Origin: Natronococcus pandeyae
GTDB lineage: Archaea; Halobacteriota; Halobacteria; Halobacteriales; Natrialbaceae
NCBI RefSeq assembly: GCF_008122205.1
Contig: NZ_PHNJ01000003.1
Location: 310,001 to 374,000 of the forward strand
Direction: 5' to 3'
Length of the DNA stretch: 64,000 bases
In this document: in pieces, positions 35,101 through 44,434 of the stretch
How the letters are laid out: every line of letters starts with the position of its first letter
How positions within the stretch are numbered: position 1 is the stretch's first letter
Program-made: the position numbers and the translations under genes
Notes under the pieces: generated by a model
Told to the model about the DNA's origin: nothing
The model's database searches: none
Seen by the model: the letters and a program-made list of their open reading frames with translations, nothing else

Positions 35101-36222
35101 TAGCCCGATATTCTTCGCTGCGTTGTAGTCTGCGTTGACTTTGTAGCCGCACTTCTGGCAGTGGAAGTGTTCTCCGTCGCGGTTTGCTTCGTGCGTGAAC
35201 CCACAGTCCGTCCGAGAACAGCGTTGGGACGTGTGGTTCGGCGCAACCTGCTTTGCCGTGACGGCGCGTTCCGGGGCCTTGTACTCGACGTACTCGAACA
35301 GGCGTCGAAACGCCCAGATGTGGTGCCACTTCGCCTGTGGAAGCCGCTCGCGGATGTCCGTCAAGTCCTCGAACACGATTACGTCGCAACCGTGTTCGAC
35401 GGCTTCCGTGACGATCTCGTTGGCAACTGTGTGTATGTACTGCTTTCGCCACGCTTCTTCGCGCTTGCCGAGTCGAAGAAGCGCGTTGTGCGCGGCTTGG
35501 GTGCCGCGCTGTTGCATCTCACCACGCCGCTTCTCGAACTCGCGGCACCAGTGGTCGTAGTCGTCGCCCTGCCAGAAGGTACCGGTCGAAGCGACTGCGA
35601 GGCTGTTGACGCCGAGATCGATACCGAGGACTGTTTGGTGCTCGGTATCTTCCGAAACCTCGGACTCCTCATCGGAGTCGGTGTCGTACTTTCGAGTCGT
35701 GATGTGGAAGGAGAACTCGTCGGTCGCCTCGTCGTATTGCAGTGTGCTCGCCCGAAACTCGTAGTCCTCCGAGAGAACGTATCGCTCGTAGGGCGTCGGG
35801 CTATCCGCCGGAAGTTCAAAATCGCACTCGACGCGCCCGTTGACGGTCGAGAGGGAAATACGGTTGCGGTAGAAGGTCGCACTTCGTTTGTCGTAGACCA
35901 CGCTCCAGGAGGTGAACTCCGGCTGACTCACCCGTTTGCCCTGTTTCCACCGTTCGACGCACCCTTTCGTCGCTTGCACGGCGCGTCGGATAGCTTCTTG
36001 GACGAGATTCGCGGTGAGGTCGGTCTCTTCTCGTAGTTCTGTGTAGAGCGCGTCTCGTGCCGTCGTATTCGCGGTGATGCAGTTCGTGTAGGAGTTCTCG
36101 TCCCAACAGAACTCGGCGGCACGGTTCGCACAGTGGAGGAACTGCCGGGCGGATTCGTGGAGGTCGTCGCGGCGCTCATCGGGAACGATGAGTTTGACCG
36201 GCGCGGTTCGACGCACCTCCAT
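34969..36222 (-). CDS. tnpB: TnpB, RNA-guided endonuclease of IS1341-type element
   Basis: A 417-aa OrfB/TnpB that appears intact. RuvC residues: Asp202 in GIDLGVNS, Glu285 in FEDL, Asp365 in NADYNAAKN. The zinc ribbon is C335/C340 (CSRTDC) and C355/C358 (CQKC). The N-terminal part holds helical and WED-like segments, with CVERWKQGKRVSQPEF. TnpB cuts DNA next to a TAM as directed by the omega RNA, which helps retain the element. The ATG at 36222 has a TATA box 23-30 nt upstream, so the transcript is leaderless. Confidence 0.93.
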   Translation of the reverse strand: MEVRRTAPVKLIVPDERRDDLHESARQFLHCANRAAEFCWDENSYTNCITANTTARDALYTELREETDLTANLVQEAIRRAVQATKGCVERWKQGKRVSQPEFTSWSVVYDKRSATFYRNRISLSTVNGRVECDFELPADSPTPYERYVLSEDYEFRASTLQYDEATDEFSFHITTRKYDTDSDEESEVSEDTEHQTVLGIDLGVNSLAVASTGTFWQGDDYDHWCREFEKRRGEMQQRGTQAAHNALLRLGKREEAWRKQYIHTVANEIVTEAVEHGCDVIVFEDLTDIRERLPQAKWHHIWAFRRLFEYVEYKAPERAVTAKQVAPNHTSQRCSRTDCGFTHEANRDGEHFHCQKCGYKVNADYNAAKNIGLRYARKRQHRLRSSPKSRSGDAPVDVRINGGMLNDKSHRPVAGD

Positions 36223-36244
36223 GTTTCAGATTACTGCCCGACGG

Positions 36245-36252
36245 TACTTATA
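36245..36252 (-). promoter_or_regulatory. TATA box for tnpB
   Basis: On the minus strand GTATAAGTACC reads through this position, 23-30 nt before the tnpB ATG. Typical leaderless haloarchaeal promoter spacing. Confidence 0.6.
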
Positions 36253-36312
36253 CATTCAGGAGTCGAGTAGCTACTGTCGTGCGGTTGCGTCGTCCTTCGT
36301 CGGTTTCTGCTC

Positions 36313-36410
36313 ACGGGCCGCAGGCCCGTTCGCACGGCTCGAGGGATCTTAGATCCCTCGCTGTCATCTCCGACCCACTCACTCGCTTCTCTCGCTCCTT
36401 GAGGTCGGAG
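36313..36410. repeat. Three consecutive inverted repeats beside the IS
   Basis: Arms ACGGGCC/GGCCCGT (36313-36329), CGAGGGATCT/AGATCCCTCG (36340-36360, ten pairs with a one-base centre) and CTCCGACC/GGTCGGAG (36368-36375 and 36403-36410). They lie between the tnpB promoter and the broken Orc1 gene. Confidence 0.6.
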
Positions 36411-36519
36411 GCTCCACCTTGAATTATGCTGAAGTGGCCATGACACACACACTCGTAGTTCCGCTGGAACATGCGCGTACGGCGACCTCTTTGTCACCAG
36501 GGGCGTACTCGGTCCGCTT

Positions 36520-37220
36520 GCCGAACCCACCGAAGATCGTTGCCCGCGAGAGCCAAGAGCGTGAGTTAGCATCTCTAACGGCGTCTACGACGGCTACCGC
36601 TCGCCGGCGGTCTCTCTATGGCCCCCGGGGACTGCCAAGACCCTCACCACGCAACACGGCCAGCGAGAGGTCGCTGCCCAGCACGACGAACGCGCCATCG
36701 AATACGCAAGCTTCAACGAGTGCCGGACGATCTTCAGCGCCGCTAACGAGATCCTGTTTGAACACGCCGACGAGACACAGGGCGCCTACGAAGGCCTCGA
36801 TGGCGTCTTCGAGGGGATCTGGAACGCACTGGACGGGTATCCTGACTGGATCGTCCTGAGTCTGGACGAGATCGATCACGTTCAGCAGAACTCGGACGGG
36901 GACTCCCCAGCGAGGGCACACTCAAATGCGGTCTCGATTGTTCGGTCTCGGTGAATAACGAACCCCTCGAGATTGATTTCCGCCTTGATAACCGCGTTGA
37001 GCGCGCGGTGAGCGACGGGGCGGTCTTTTTCCCGGACGACGAGATCGAGTTGGCGGCGATCCTTGAGCCCCGGTTGGGGCGAGCGTTCCGCAAGAGACCG
37101 GTGCCCGACGATGCGTTTCGGGACGGCGTCGTGAGGCCACTCGTCGGTAAGCGATGCCAGGAAGGTGCTCACGCTCTTCCGCCGCCGGCGAGACCGCAAT
37201 TCGAGCGGGCTCGAGATGTC
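36520..37220 (+). pseudogene. Orc1/Cdc6 replication initiator, frameshifted remnant
   Basis: Pieces of an Orc1/Cdc6 AAA+ protein in different frames. From 36527, PPKIVARESQERELASL reads up to SLYGP; then PPGTAKT (Walker A) reads in a new frame from about 36622, consistent with loss of one C from the C-run. That frame continues to DEIDHVQQNSDGD (Walker B) and stops at 36952. A third frame gives GTLKCGLD..VNNEPLEIDFRLDNRVERAVSDGAVFFP and EPRLGRAFR, with part of the normal protein between the two apparently deleted. DARKVLTLFRR and AGETA appear in two more frames near 37153-37195. Clearly non-functional. Confidence 0.72.
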
Positions 37221-37240
37221 GACCACGGGGTATCCAGAGG

Positions 37241-37575
37241 TGAATCTCGAGGCGATGAGGCCCGCTGGCCGCTCGGGCGTCGAGAACCGGATCATGAAGC
37301 GGGTGGAGGTTGAAAAACAGGGATTTGAGCTGTGCAACCCTGTGCTGTCGTGGAGCAAGGCGCTGACAAGTACGATCTCATCGAGTGGACATTCACCGGT
37401 TACGTACGGTAACTGGCGCTCGAACTGCAGCAACGTTCACTACTGGCATCATCTCATGGTTAATCCATGACGCTTCCTTGATTCGGGCGGCTAGCTCGAA
37501 CTCATGTCCACACGGCCAGGCTCTCATCACACAGCGAAAGGGCCCTCTGGGGGGATGGAAGGGGCCAAATTCAGA
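37241..37575. other. Debris downstream of the Orc1 remnant
   Basis: About 330 bases with short open frames in several phases and no recognisable product. The frame reading ENRIMKRVEVEKQGFELCNPVL runs on from the remnant but I do not know it. GCCCTCTGGGGGGATGG near 37540 is G-rich. I see no convincing origin-recognition boxes. Confidence 0.5.
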
Positions 37576-39000
37576 TCAGTCCCCGAAGAGAAGATAGCCG
37601 AACGCGAGGGTGGCCAATACCGCGCCCAGCGACCACCGGAACATGATGTAGGATTCGAATGACTGGTGGACGGCCACGCCAACTGCGAGCGAAAGTATCG
37701 CAACGTTGACTGTACGGTAGTTGATCGTGCCGGCGATGATGCTCCCGGCGACGAGGCCGAGATAGGCGAGGCCGCCGACGAACCCGGTCTGGATGATCAC
37801 CGTGAGGTAGGCGTTGTGCGGCCCGTAGGACATGTCGCTTATCAAGTACGGCTCGATGACGGCGCTCGCCGCGCCGCTTCCGTAACCAAAGAGTAGCGGC
37901 CCGTCTCGGATCGCGCGCAGACTCGCCATCCAGAGTTCGAAGCGGTTCGTCGAAGAAATGCCGATGACACCAACGTACATTCCGACGACCAATCCAAACA
38001 CACCGAGAGTGCTCGAAATGACCATTACGGGAACAGTGAGCCGATCACCGATGGCATAGACGGAATAGATCGCGACGGCAACCGCCGAAGCGAGCATTGC
38101 CGCTCGAGCGTTCGAGAGAAACACCCCGAGACCACAGATTGCGGCAAGGAAGAGGGCAACGGTGGCGCCGAGTGGCCGCCGGACGACGATGGAACGGTGG
38201 AACTCGACGGTCGCGGCGACGAGGCCGACGAACGAAAGTAAGCCGAGAGAGTTCGGGTTCGGGAATATCGACTGCAGCGTTACGAGATCGGTCTCGAATC
38301 CTGCGACTTCGGGAGAGGTATCGGGATACTGGCGAACCTCGAAGATCCACAGTGTGTAATCGCCGCTCACGTACGTGACTAGGCCGAGCAACACGGTGAT
38401 CGCCGCCAGACGAGGAATAAACCAGAGGAAGATTCGTTCGGGGACGAGCCGGGGGATCACGAAGAGGTTACTCCCCATTACGACCGCAGCCCATAGCGGC
38501 CACCGAGACTGCGAACTATCGGGATGGAACGCGAGAGTGTGAGCGAGATAGATACCGGTGATCACTGCAAAGCAGCCGACCGCAGCCCACTGACCGATTG
38601 TGTACTGTCTGGCATCGGTAACGACGAGCAGGAACGAGAGGATAAGCAAAAAAGCGACGCTAATTGCGAGCGGTCGGTTGGATCCGAGGCCGAGCCCCGG
38701 TGAACTGCTCTGATAGATTACGGCGAGGACGAGGAACAGAAAGCCGAGAATCGAGAGGCAGGCTGCCCGGACCTGCTCGGCGTCCTGATAGGTATCCGCA
38801 GCGAGCCGGCAGCCGAGAACTGCGCCGAGGAAGATCGAGGAAGTAGCGAGCTGCCATGCCGCCACCGATCCAGTTGCATGCGAGAAGACGATCAGGAGCA
38901 GGTGGAGTCCGAACAAGCCGTAGACTACTCCGTCTACGATCCGCTCGGTGCTCCAGTCGTGAACGAAAAGCGTCGCCGGTTCTCGGTCGACAGTACTCAC
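37576..39000 (-). CDS. O-antigen polymerase/ligase-type membrane protein
   Basis: About 474 aa with 11-13 membrane helices and a larger external loop near residues 230-260 (ADYTLW-like FEVRQYPDTSPEVAGFETD, then LQSIFPNPNSLG). This Wzy/WaaL outline fits polymerisation or ligation of a lipid-linked glycan. PLLFGYGSGAASAVIEPYL is a Wzy-like motif region. A GTG start at 39000 is chosen because a TATA box lies 26-34 nt upstream; the open frame could extend to a TTG at 39024. Confidence 0.8.
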   Translation of the reverse strand: MSTVDREPATLFVHDWSTERIVDGVVYGLFGLHLLLIVFSHATGSVAAWQLATSSIFLGAVLGCRLAADTYQDAEQVRAACLSILGFLFLVLAVIYQSSSPGLGLGSNRPLAISVAFLLILSFLLVVTDARQYTIGQWAAVGCFAVITGIYLAHTLAFHPDSSQSRWPLWAAVVMGSNLFVIPRLVPERIFLWFIPRLAAITVLLGLVTYVSGDYTLWIFEVRQYPDTSPEVAGFETDLVTLQSIFPNPNSLGLLSFVGLVAATVEFHRSIVVRRPLGATVALFLAAICGLGVFLSNARAAMLASAVAVAIYSVYAIGDRLTVPVMVISSTLGVFGLVVGMYVGVIGISSTNRFELWMASLRAIRDGPLLFGYGSGAASAVIEPYLISDMSYGPHNAYLTVIIQTGFVGGLAYLGLVAGSIIAGTINYRTVNVAILSLAVGVAVHQSFESYIMFRWSLGAVLATLAFGYLLFGD

Positions 39001-39025
39001 AGGTCCAATAATCAGTGGAACCAAT

Positions 39026-39034
39026 AAATATCTA
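39026..39034 (-). promoter_or_regulatory. TATA box for the O-antigen-type gene
   Basis: On the minus strand ATATTTATT precedes the GTG at 39000 by 26-34 nt. It favours that start over the upstream TTG. Confidence 0.5.
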
Positions 39035-39058
39035 TCCCGATATCTCCACGGGCAGTTA

Positions 39059-39319
39059 TTGATCGATTACTGCCATCGAAACACGCCGGGAGGGGCCCTC
39101 AGTGAAACGCTACTCGAGCGAACGATCGAAAAACTACACGAAGGACGCAACTGCAAGACGTACACTCGATACGCCGCAGTAATCACTCGTTTTCCCGGCG
39201 GATACCTCGGTGTGGGAATCACTGATCGACGTACTCCAGTCTACGACACGATCAACGGGCGCGCTGTTTGTGAGAATCCCTCCTTACCACTTCGGAAGGT
39301 TGAACTTGCTGTTGCGTGA
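39059..39319 (+). other. Unconvincing 86-codon open frame in a 350-bp gap
   Basis: The frame encodes MIDYCHRNTPGGALSETLL and a mixed C-terminal part; I know no family. It sits between divergent glycan genes and may be a degraded gene or chance. The gap 39035-39350 otherwise shows only promoter-like AT stretches, e.g. near 39330-39348. Confidence 0.25.
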
Positions 39320-39350
39320 AGCCGAATACAGGTACCCGTAATAGAACGTT

Positions 39351-40520
39351 ATGCTCGAGATCACGCTCCTAGTCGCGCTCGTTGTCGCCGTAGCACTGCT
39401 GACGCACTCTTATTTCTTTTATATCGGTGTGTTGTTTTTATTGTCGAAAATAATTCCGGACGAATCTACGTCTCAGTCGGATTCCTTACCGTCCGTCGCG
39501 CTGGTAATCGCAGCGTACAATGAAGAGGACGTAATCGCAGAAAAAATCGAAAACAGTTTAGCACTGGATTACCCCGACGACCTCCTCTCGATCGTCGTCT
39601 TTTCGGATGCGTCCTCGGATAGAACGGACGAGATCGTTCGCTCGTACGCCGACGAAGGAGTGGACCTCGTTCGGATCGAAGGACGAGTTGGAAAAACTGA
39701 ATGTCAGAATCGGGTCTTCGAAACACTCGAGGAAGAGATTATCGTCTTCTCCGACGCGAACAGTATGTACAAATCGGACGCAGTACGCGAGCTCGCTGCA
39801 GCGTTCGCCCCAGATGTGGGGTGTGTCGTCGGCGAACTCAAGTATCGAGACTCGAGTGACGTCGAAGGAGAATCCTTCTACTGGACGTACGAATCGATTA
39901 TCAAACGGCTCGAATCGAAGCTCCGTTCGTCGGTAACCGGAAACGGATCGATCTACGCAGTTCGGAACTCGTCCTACGTCCCCCTTCGGCGAGGCGCAAT
40001 TAGCGATTTTGCGGAGCCCCTAGCGATCGTCGGGAACGGTGAAAAAGTGAAGTACGCACCTGGTGCTGTCGCCTGGGAGAGTACAGGGGAGACGGTCGAT
40101 GAGGAGCTCAACCGCCGGAGTCGGATCGTCACTCGCTCGTGGCACACCGTTGCGAACAACTCTCAGCTCCTCAACCCGGTACGGTTCCCGCTCTTCGCGT
40201 TCCAGCTCGCCTCTCACAAGGTCTTCCGGTGGCTATCGCCAGTGTTCCTCGGAATCGCGTTCGCGTCGAACCTGGGACTCGTACTCGTCTCCGAGAACCC
40301 GCTCTACCTCGCGCTCCTCGTAGCGCAACTCGCGTTCTACTGTCTCGCCGCTGCCGGTGCTGTGCTCGATCGGACGTCCGTATCGAGCCCGAAAATAGTT
40401 CACATCCCCTACTATTTTCTCGTCGCGAACTACGGCATGTTCATCGGCCTATGGAACTTCATCCGGAGGGAAAACATCGTCACCTGGGAAACCGTCTCGC
40501 GCGAATCCGAACAGAGCTAA
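39351..40520 (+). CDS. Family 2 membrane glycosyltransferase
   Basis: A 389-aa processive-type GT2. One to two N-terminal helices (LEITLLVALVVAVALLTHSYFFYIGVL) precede the GT-A fold: VALVIAAYNEEDVIAEKIENSL, VVFSDASSDRTDEIV, then the DxD region VFSDANSMYKSD, and NRRSRIVTRSWH close to the QxxRW position. Three C-terminal helices follow (about residues 280-380). It would add sugars to a membrane-bound glycan. The A/T content is higher than in flanking core genes. Confidence 0.88.
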   Translation: MLEITLLVALVVAVALLTHSYFFYIGVLFLLSKIIPDESTSQSDSLPSVALVIAAYNEEDVIAEKIENSLALDYPDDLLSIVVFSDASSDRTDEIVRSYADEGVDLVRIEGRVGKTECQNRVFETLEEEIIVFSDANSMYKSDAVRELAAAFAPDVGCVVGELKYRDSSDVEGESFYWTYESIIKRLESKLRSSVTGNGSIYAVRNSSYVPLRRGAISDFAEPLAIVGNGEKVKYAPGAVAWESTGETVDEELNRRSRIVTRSWHTVANNSQLLNPVRFPLFAFQLASHKVFRWLSPVFLGIAFASNLGLVLVSENPLYLALLVAQLAFYCLAAAGAVLDRTSVSSPKIVHIPYYFLVANYGMFIGLWNFIRRENIVTWETVSRESEQS

Positions 40521-40541
40521 ATCGATCGAACACACACCAAC

Positions 40542-41675
40542 ATGACTCACGTTGTTCACCTTTCGTCCGTCCACTATCCGTTCGATCCGCGAATCTTCCA
40601 CAAGCAACTGCAAACGCTGGCAGCCGAAGGCTATCGGACGACGCTGCTCGTCCATCACGACGAATCGACGGTCCGAGACGGCGTTCGCGTCCGCTCGATC
40701 GGTGACGTAGAGACCCGATTCCAGCGATGGCGAAACCTCCCGAAACTGTTCCGCACAGCGCGCCGGCAGAACGCGGACGTCTATCACTTCCACGACCCGG
40801 AGTTGCTTCCGATCGGCTTACTGCTGTCGCTCACCACGGACGCCAAGGTTATTTACGACATCCACGAGGACTACACGGACGCCATTCGCGTTCGCGAATG
40901 GATTCCAGAGAGTGTCAAACCAGTACTCCAATCCGTTTTCCCGACGATCCAGTCGGGGATGACACGACCGCTGGATCTCGTTATTACAGCGGACGACTCG
41001 ACCAGGGAAAAGATCGCCGCCCGAACGAGCACGCCTGTCGAAACGATTCGAAACCTGCCGAAGGTTAGCGGCATCGAAATAGACGAGGGAGCGCTCGAGC
41101 GATCACACGAATACGTCCTCACGTACGTCGGCGGTCTGGATCGAGAACGCGGGTTGATGAACATGCTGACCGTCACCTCTCGACTCCGAGAGGAGGGGTT
41201 CGACGTCGGTCTCTGGCTCGTCGGACCGTTCCAGGATGACGAGATCGAACGCGAAGCTCGAGAGTTCATGGCAGCGGAGGGGATCTCGGATCACGTCCGG
41301 CTGTTCGGGTACGTCGATTACGACGAGATCTTCTCGTACCTCTCAGCGGCTGATCTCGGGTTGCTTCTCGTCGACGAGGATCGATTCGAGCGAAACGTTC
41401 CGACGAAATTTTTCGAGTATCTGTACTGCGGTCTCCCCGTCGTGATGACGAACGTGTCGTCGCTGGAGCCGTACGCAGATACGGACTACCGTGTGGCCGC
41501 CTCGGAGAACGATCTCGATTCGATCGTCGCCGAGACGGCGCGGTTGCTCGAGAACGCCGACGTTCGACGAGAGATGAGCGAGGCGGCACACGAGGTTGCG
41601 GTCTCTACGTACAGCTGGGAGGTCGAACAGGAGCGCTTGATCGACGCGTACGATCGACTGCTCGAGCAGCGGTGA
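40542..41675 (+). CDS. Family 4 glycosyltransferase
   Basis: A 377-aa GT-B enzyme. It starts THVVHLSSVHYPFDPRIFHKQLQTLAAEGY, and the sugar-nucleotide domain carries VGGLDRERGL, then the GT4 motif region FERNVPTKFFEYLYCGLPVVMTN. It acts as a retaining cytoplasmic transferase on the same glycan as the upstream GT2; the genes are 21 nt apart on one strand. Donor sugar not visible. Confidence 0.9.
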   Translation: MTHVVHLSSVHYPFDPRIFHKQLQTLAAEGYRTTLLVHHDESTVRDGVRVRSIGDVETRFQRWRNLPKLFRTARRQNADVYHFHDPELLPIGLLLSLTTDAKVIYDIHEDYTDAIRVREWIPESVKPVLQSVFPTIQSGMTRPLDLVITADDSTREKIAARTSTPVETIRNLPKVSGIEIDEGALERSHEYVLTYVGGLDRERGLMNMLTVTSRLREEGFDVGLWLVGPFQDDEIEREAREFMAAEGISDHVRLFGYVDYDEIFSYLSAADLGLLLVDEDRFERNVPTKFFEYLYCGLPVVMTNVSSLEPYADTDYRVAASENDLDSIVAETARLLENADVRREMSEAAHEVAVSTYSWEVEQERLIDAYDRLLEQR

Positions 41676-41716
41676 ACGACCGTCTCGGACTCGCGGCACC
41701 GACCGCGGCCGTCGAC

Positions 41717-42610
41717 TCAGCTGAACGGTGACGCCTTTTTTAAGTCCCTGGCGATTCGCGAGGCCGTATCGCGCAGCCCGCGTTCCTTGATCGAGGCGTA
41801 GAACCGGCCGCGAAACGTGTACGGTTTCGTCTCTTCGGTGAGAAGGGTGCGCACGTAGTATCGATACGACGGGTCTTTCGTGATCATCTCTACGGGCCAC
41901 TTCCGGAACGAGTACACCCGCATTCCGTCGTCCGCGTTGAGCCGCTCGGCGACGGCCGGTAGTCCGGCCGGATGTCGTCCGTGGGCGATCTTCACCGAGT
42001 CAGTCATGAACCCGACGGAGCCCTCGTACCGGACTCTGAGATTGTACTCTGAGGGGAGCGTCCCGATCTGCAGGTCGCTCTTGTACAGCGCCTCGCGAAA
42101 CGCCGGTTGGTTCAATCCGGCTATCGTCTGCTCTCGATTTTCCTCGTAAATGTCCGACCAACTCTCGAAGAACGCGCGCGTACTCGAGTTGTCGTTGAAC
42201 AGGAGGACGCCGGTATTGTACTGCGGGAACGCCTTCGGAACGTCTCGCGCCTCGTAGTCGTCGTGAACCGCGGTTCGACTTCCTGGATTGTGTGCTGCGG
42301 CGATATCGAACCGATCCAGTATGTCGAACATCTCGGAGAGGTTCTCGCAGACGTAGGTGTCCGTATCCAAAAAGAGAGTCCGGTCGTACGGCGCCATCTC
42401 GGGGCTGATAACCGAATCGCCGAAGTCGTAGCTCGGATCCTCGAGCGGACGAACGTCGTCGAAAAACGGAGCGTCGAACGATACGTCCGAGAAAATCGTC
42501 GTATGAATATCCGGGTTGTGCTCCTTCAGGCTCTTTGCGGAGAGCGCGGCTTCCTGGATGTAATCCCGGCCGGTCGCGATATAGACGACCCCCTCTGTTG
42601 GAGAACTCAT
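41717..42610 (-). CDS. GT-A glycosyltransferase, GT8-like
   Basis: About 297 aa. It starts VVYIATGRDYIQEAALSAKSLKEHNP, and the DxD motif is DRTLFLDTDTYV. AFPQYNTGVLLFN is a GT8-type acceptor loop, and KIAHGRHPAG near the end could hold a metal-binding His. I take the start at 42610 (MSSPTEGVV) as the family-like beginning; an upstream ATG at 42643 adds 11 residues with two cysteines. Confidence 0.8.
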   Translation of the reverse strand: MSSPTEGVVYIATGRDYIQEAALSAKSLKEHNPDIHTTIFSDVSFDAPFFDDVRPLEDPSYDFGDSVISPEMAPYDRTLFLDTDTYVCENLSEMFDILDRFDIAAAHNPGSRTAVHDDYEARDVPKAFPQYNTGVLLFNDNSSTRAFFESWSDIYEENREQTIAGLNQPAFREALYKSDLQIGTLPSEYNLRVRYEGSVGFMTDSVKIAHGRHPAGLPAVAERLNADDGMRVYSFRKWPVEMITKDPSYRYYVRTLLTEETKPYTFRGRFYASIKERGLRDTASRIARDLKKASPFS

Positions 42611-42756
42611 ATCCTCACATCTTCCGGAGTAGCATATGGACATTATGGTTCACATACGGGTGATCGAAAGCAACTGCGCATCTACCCGATGAACGCACCC
42701 TCCGCTTCTGATCGACGCCCCGCTACAACTGTACCGCGACGATAGCGAAGCCGGCG

Positions 42757-44076
42757 TCAGAGACGGTTCTCTTCCGTCGAAGAGCGGCGATACTGCGACG
42801 AACGGAAGTCGTTCGATTTTTCGCCACTCTCGAATATCGGACGAAATCCGGTCGTCGGTCGCTTGATGACGATCGTTCGAGAGACCCCGGCAAACAGGTA
42901 CCCAAACGAGAGCGCCATGAGAATAGCTCCGATACGGGTATCGAAGACGTTTACAGCTTCGAAGATCATCAAGACGCCGAAACCGCTCGAGAGGGCGAGC
43001 GCAAAGTGGTTCTGGTTCTCGTTCAGCGCCTCACCAAGTATCGACGACCAGACCGTAAGCAGCCAGATTCCGGCCCCGACGATCCCGAACCGGAGGAAGT
43101 GAAAATACGCACCGTGAACGGGTGTGCCGGAAACCTGCTCGTTGTCGACGTACGGTGCGATCCACTCCCCAGTATCGATGATTCCCGGCCCGAACAACCA
43201 CCGAATCGCGTTCTCGCTGAGGAGTGCGTCGACAGCGCCGCGCCAGAGATCATCGCGGTGCGTTAGCGGGACGCGTTCGAGCGGACCGAACGATGGAAGG
43301 ACGCCGATCCGCGAAAAGACGAACAGGACGGTTCCGGCGAGACCGAACGCGAGCAATTTCACACCGATGTGCGGCTTCGAGTACCGGAAGACGGGGTAGA
43401 GCGTAATCGAGATCAGAAACAGAGCGAACCCGCCGCGACTCTGAGAGAGGTACAAACTCAATATGGCCAGTACTGCCAGCGCTTTTGCTACAACGGTTCG
43501 CTCGTCGAGCCATTCACGGATTGCGGCGACCGCACCGACGGCGAACAGTATTCCCGCTTCGTTCGGATTAGCGGTAACCGAGCGCATTGCGGCCTCTGCG
43601 GGGAGGAACGGGGCAGACTTATCGTGCCACGTTGTCAGTTCGATCGCGACGATCGGAATCGTAAACGGACGGACGAACACCACGAACATCCCGATAAGCC
43701 CGACACAGACCGCAAACCTGGAAACGATTCGAAAGACGGTTCGTTCGGGAACCAGAGCCGGCAGAACGAACAGAAGCGTTCCTGCAACGAACGTCGTATA
43801 AAACGGCCACACTGCGAGCGACGCCGATCCGAAATTACCGACGAGAACGTGACCGAGATAGATACCAAACAATCCCGCGATCCCGAATAATAGCGGGGTC
43901 GGGAGCTGAACACGGAGTCTATCCGTATAGTAGAGTCCGAAAACGGTCAGCCCTGTTACCGCAATAGTCGCGACGACGCCGATCCAGTTCGCGACCAGTT
44001 GCGATCGGGAGAGCGTTCCAGCAATCAATAACGCGAGGACGACAATGACCGCAGACGTGCGAGAGATGTCACTCAT
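42757..44076 (-). CDS. Second O-antigen polymerase/ligase-type membrane protein
   Basis: About 439 aa with 11-12 helices. A periplasmic-side loop with PLTHRDDLWRGAVDALLSENAIRWLFGPGIIDTG and HGAYFHFLRFGIVG follows the Wzy/WaaL pattern (the H-x(6)-G type loop). It is a paralog-like partner of the 37.6 kb gene; one may polymerise and the other ligate. Start ATG at 44076 (MSDISRTSAV) chosen over an upstream in-frame ATG at 44118. Confidence 0.8.
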   Translation of the reverse strand: MSDISRTSAVIVVLALLIAGTLSRSQLVANWIGVVATIAVTGLTVFGLYYTDRLRVQLPTPLLFGIAGLFGIYLGHVLVGNFGSASLAVWPFYTTFVAGTLLFVLPALVPERTVFRIVSRFAVCVGLIGMFVVFVRPFTIPIVAIELTTWHDKSAPFLPAEAAMRSVTANPNEAGILFAVGAVAAIREWLDERTVVAKALAVLAILSLYLSQSRGGFALFLISITLYPVFRYSKPHIGVKLLAFGLAGTVLFVFSRIGVLPSFGPLERVPLTHRDDLWRGAVDALLSENAIRWLFGPGIIDTGEWIAPYVDNEQVSGTPVHGAYFHFLRFGIVGAGIWLLTVWSSILGEALNENQNHFALALSSGFGVLMIFEAVNVFDTRIGAILMALSFGYLFAGVSRTIVIKRPTTGFRPIFESGEKSNDFRSSQYRRSSTEENRL

Positions 44077-44434
44077 CTCTTCCACCCGGTTTCCGACTAT
44101 CGCAGATCGCACTCGCATCGGCTATCAGCGTGTCTGAGTGCGCCGTTCGATTCCAGTATGCATCGAGACGCCGCACGCGATCCGTGCTACGCGAATAGAG
44201 TGACCTTGTCGACCCGATACGCGCCCGATATTTTCGGATAGGTCCGCAGACAATTCGTCGTTTGCCAGGCACGTTTTGTATCTCTCTCGTACAGTTTTTA
44301 CACTCTATCGATCTCAAACCCAAACTGTCATCGATGTATTGTTCAAAATCGAACACTATTTTCCACAGTTCATTTCGATGCTGTCTCTCTCAAATCTGCG
44401 TGAGGGGCAGAACGATCTCCAGGAAACTCATCGG
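44077..44434. other. Intergenic, no gene seen
   Basis: About 358 AT-richer bases between two minus-strand genes. GAACAATACATCG and similar stretches near 44330-44350 may hold promoters. No tRNA or repeat recognised. Confidence 0.5.

Larger units (their letters stand above)
34897..36260 (-). mobile_element. IS1341-type IS200/IS605-family element
   Basis: An insertion element holding only tnpB. The presumed right end on the tnpB 3' side is the hairpin CCCCACCCT (34897-34905) / AGGGTGGGG (34938-34946) enclosing GGCGCATACGCGCC. There is no tnpA, as in IS1341-type elements. The left end is not defined from sequence; the promoter at 36245-36252 lies inside. No target-site duplication is expected for this family. 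Confidence 0.75.

Noticed and set aside
37530-37566. G-rich patch as origin-recognition box near the Orc1 remnant
   Set aside because: GGGGGG and GGAAGG are present, but not the paired TTCCAC / GGAAAC core or repeated copies expected of haloarchaeal origin boxes.
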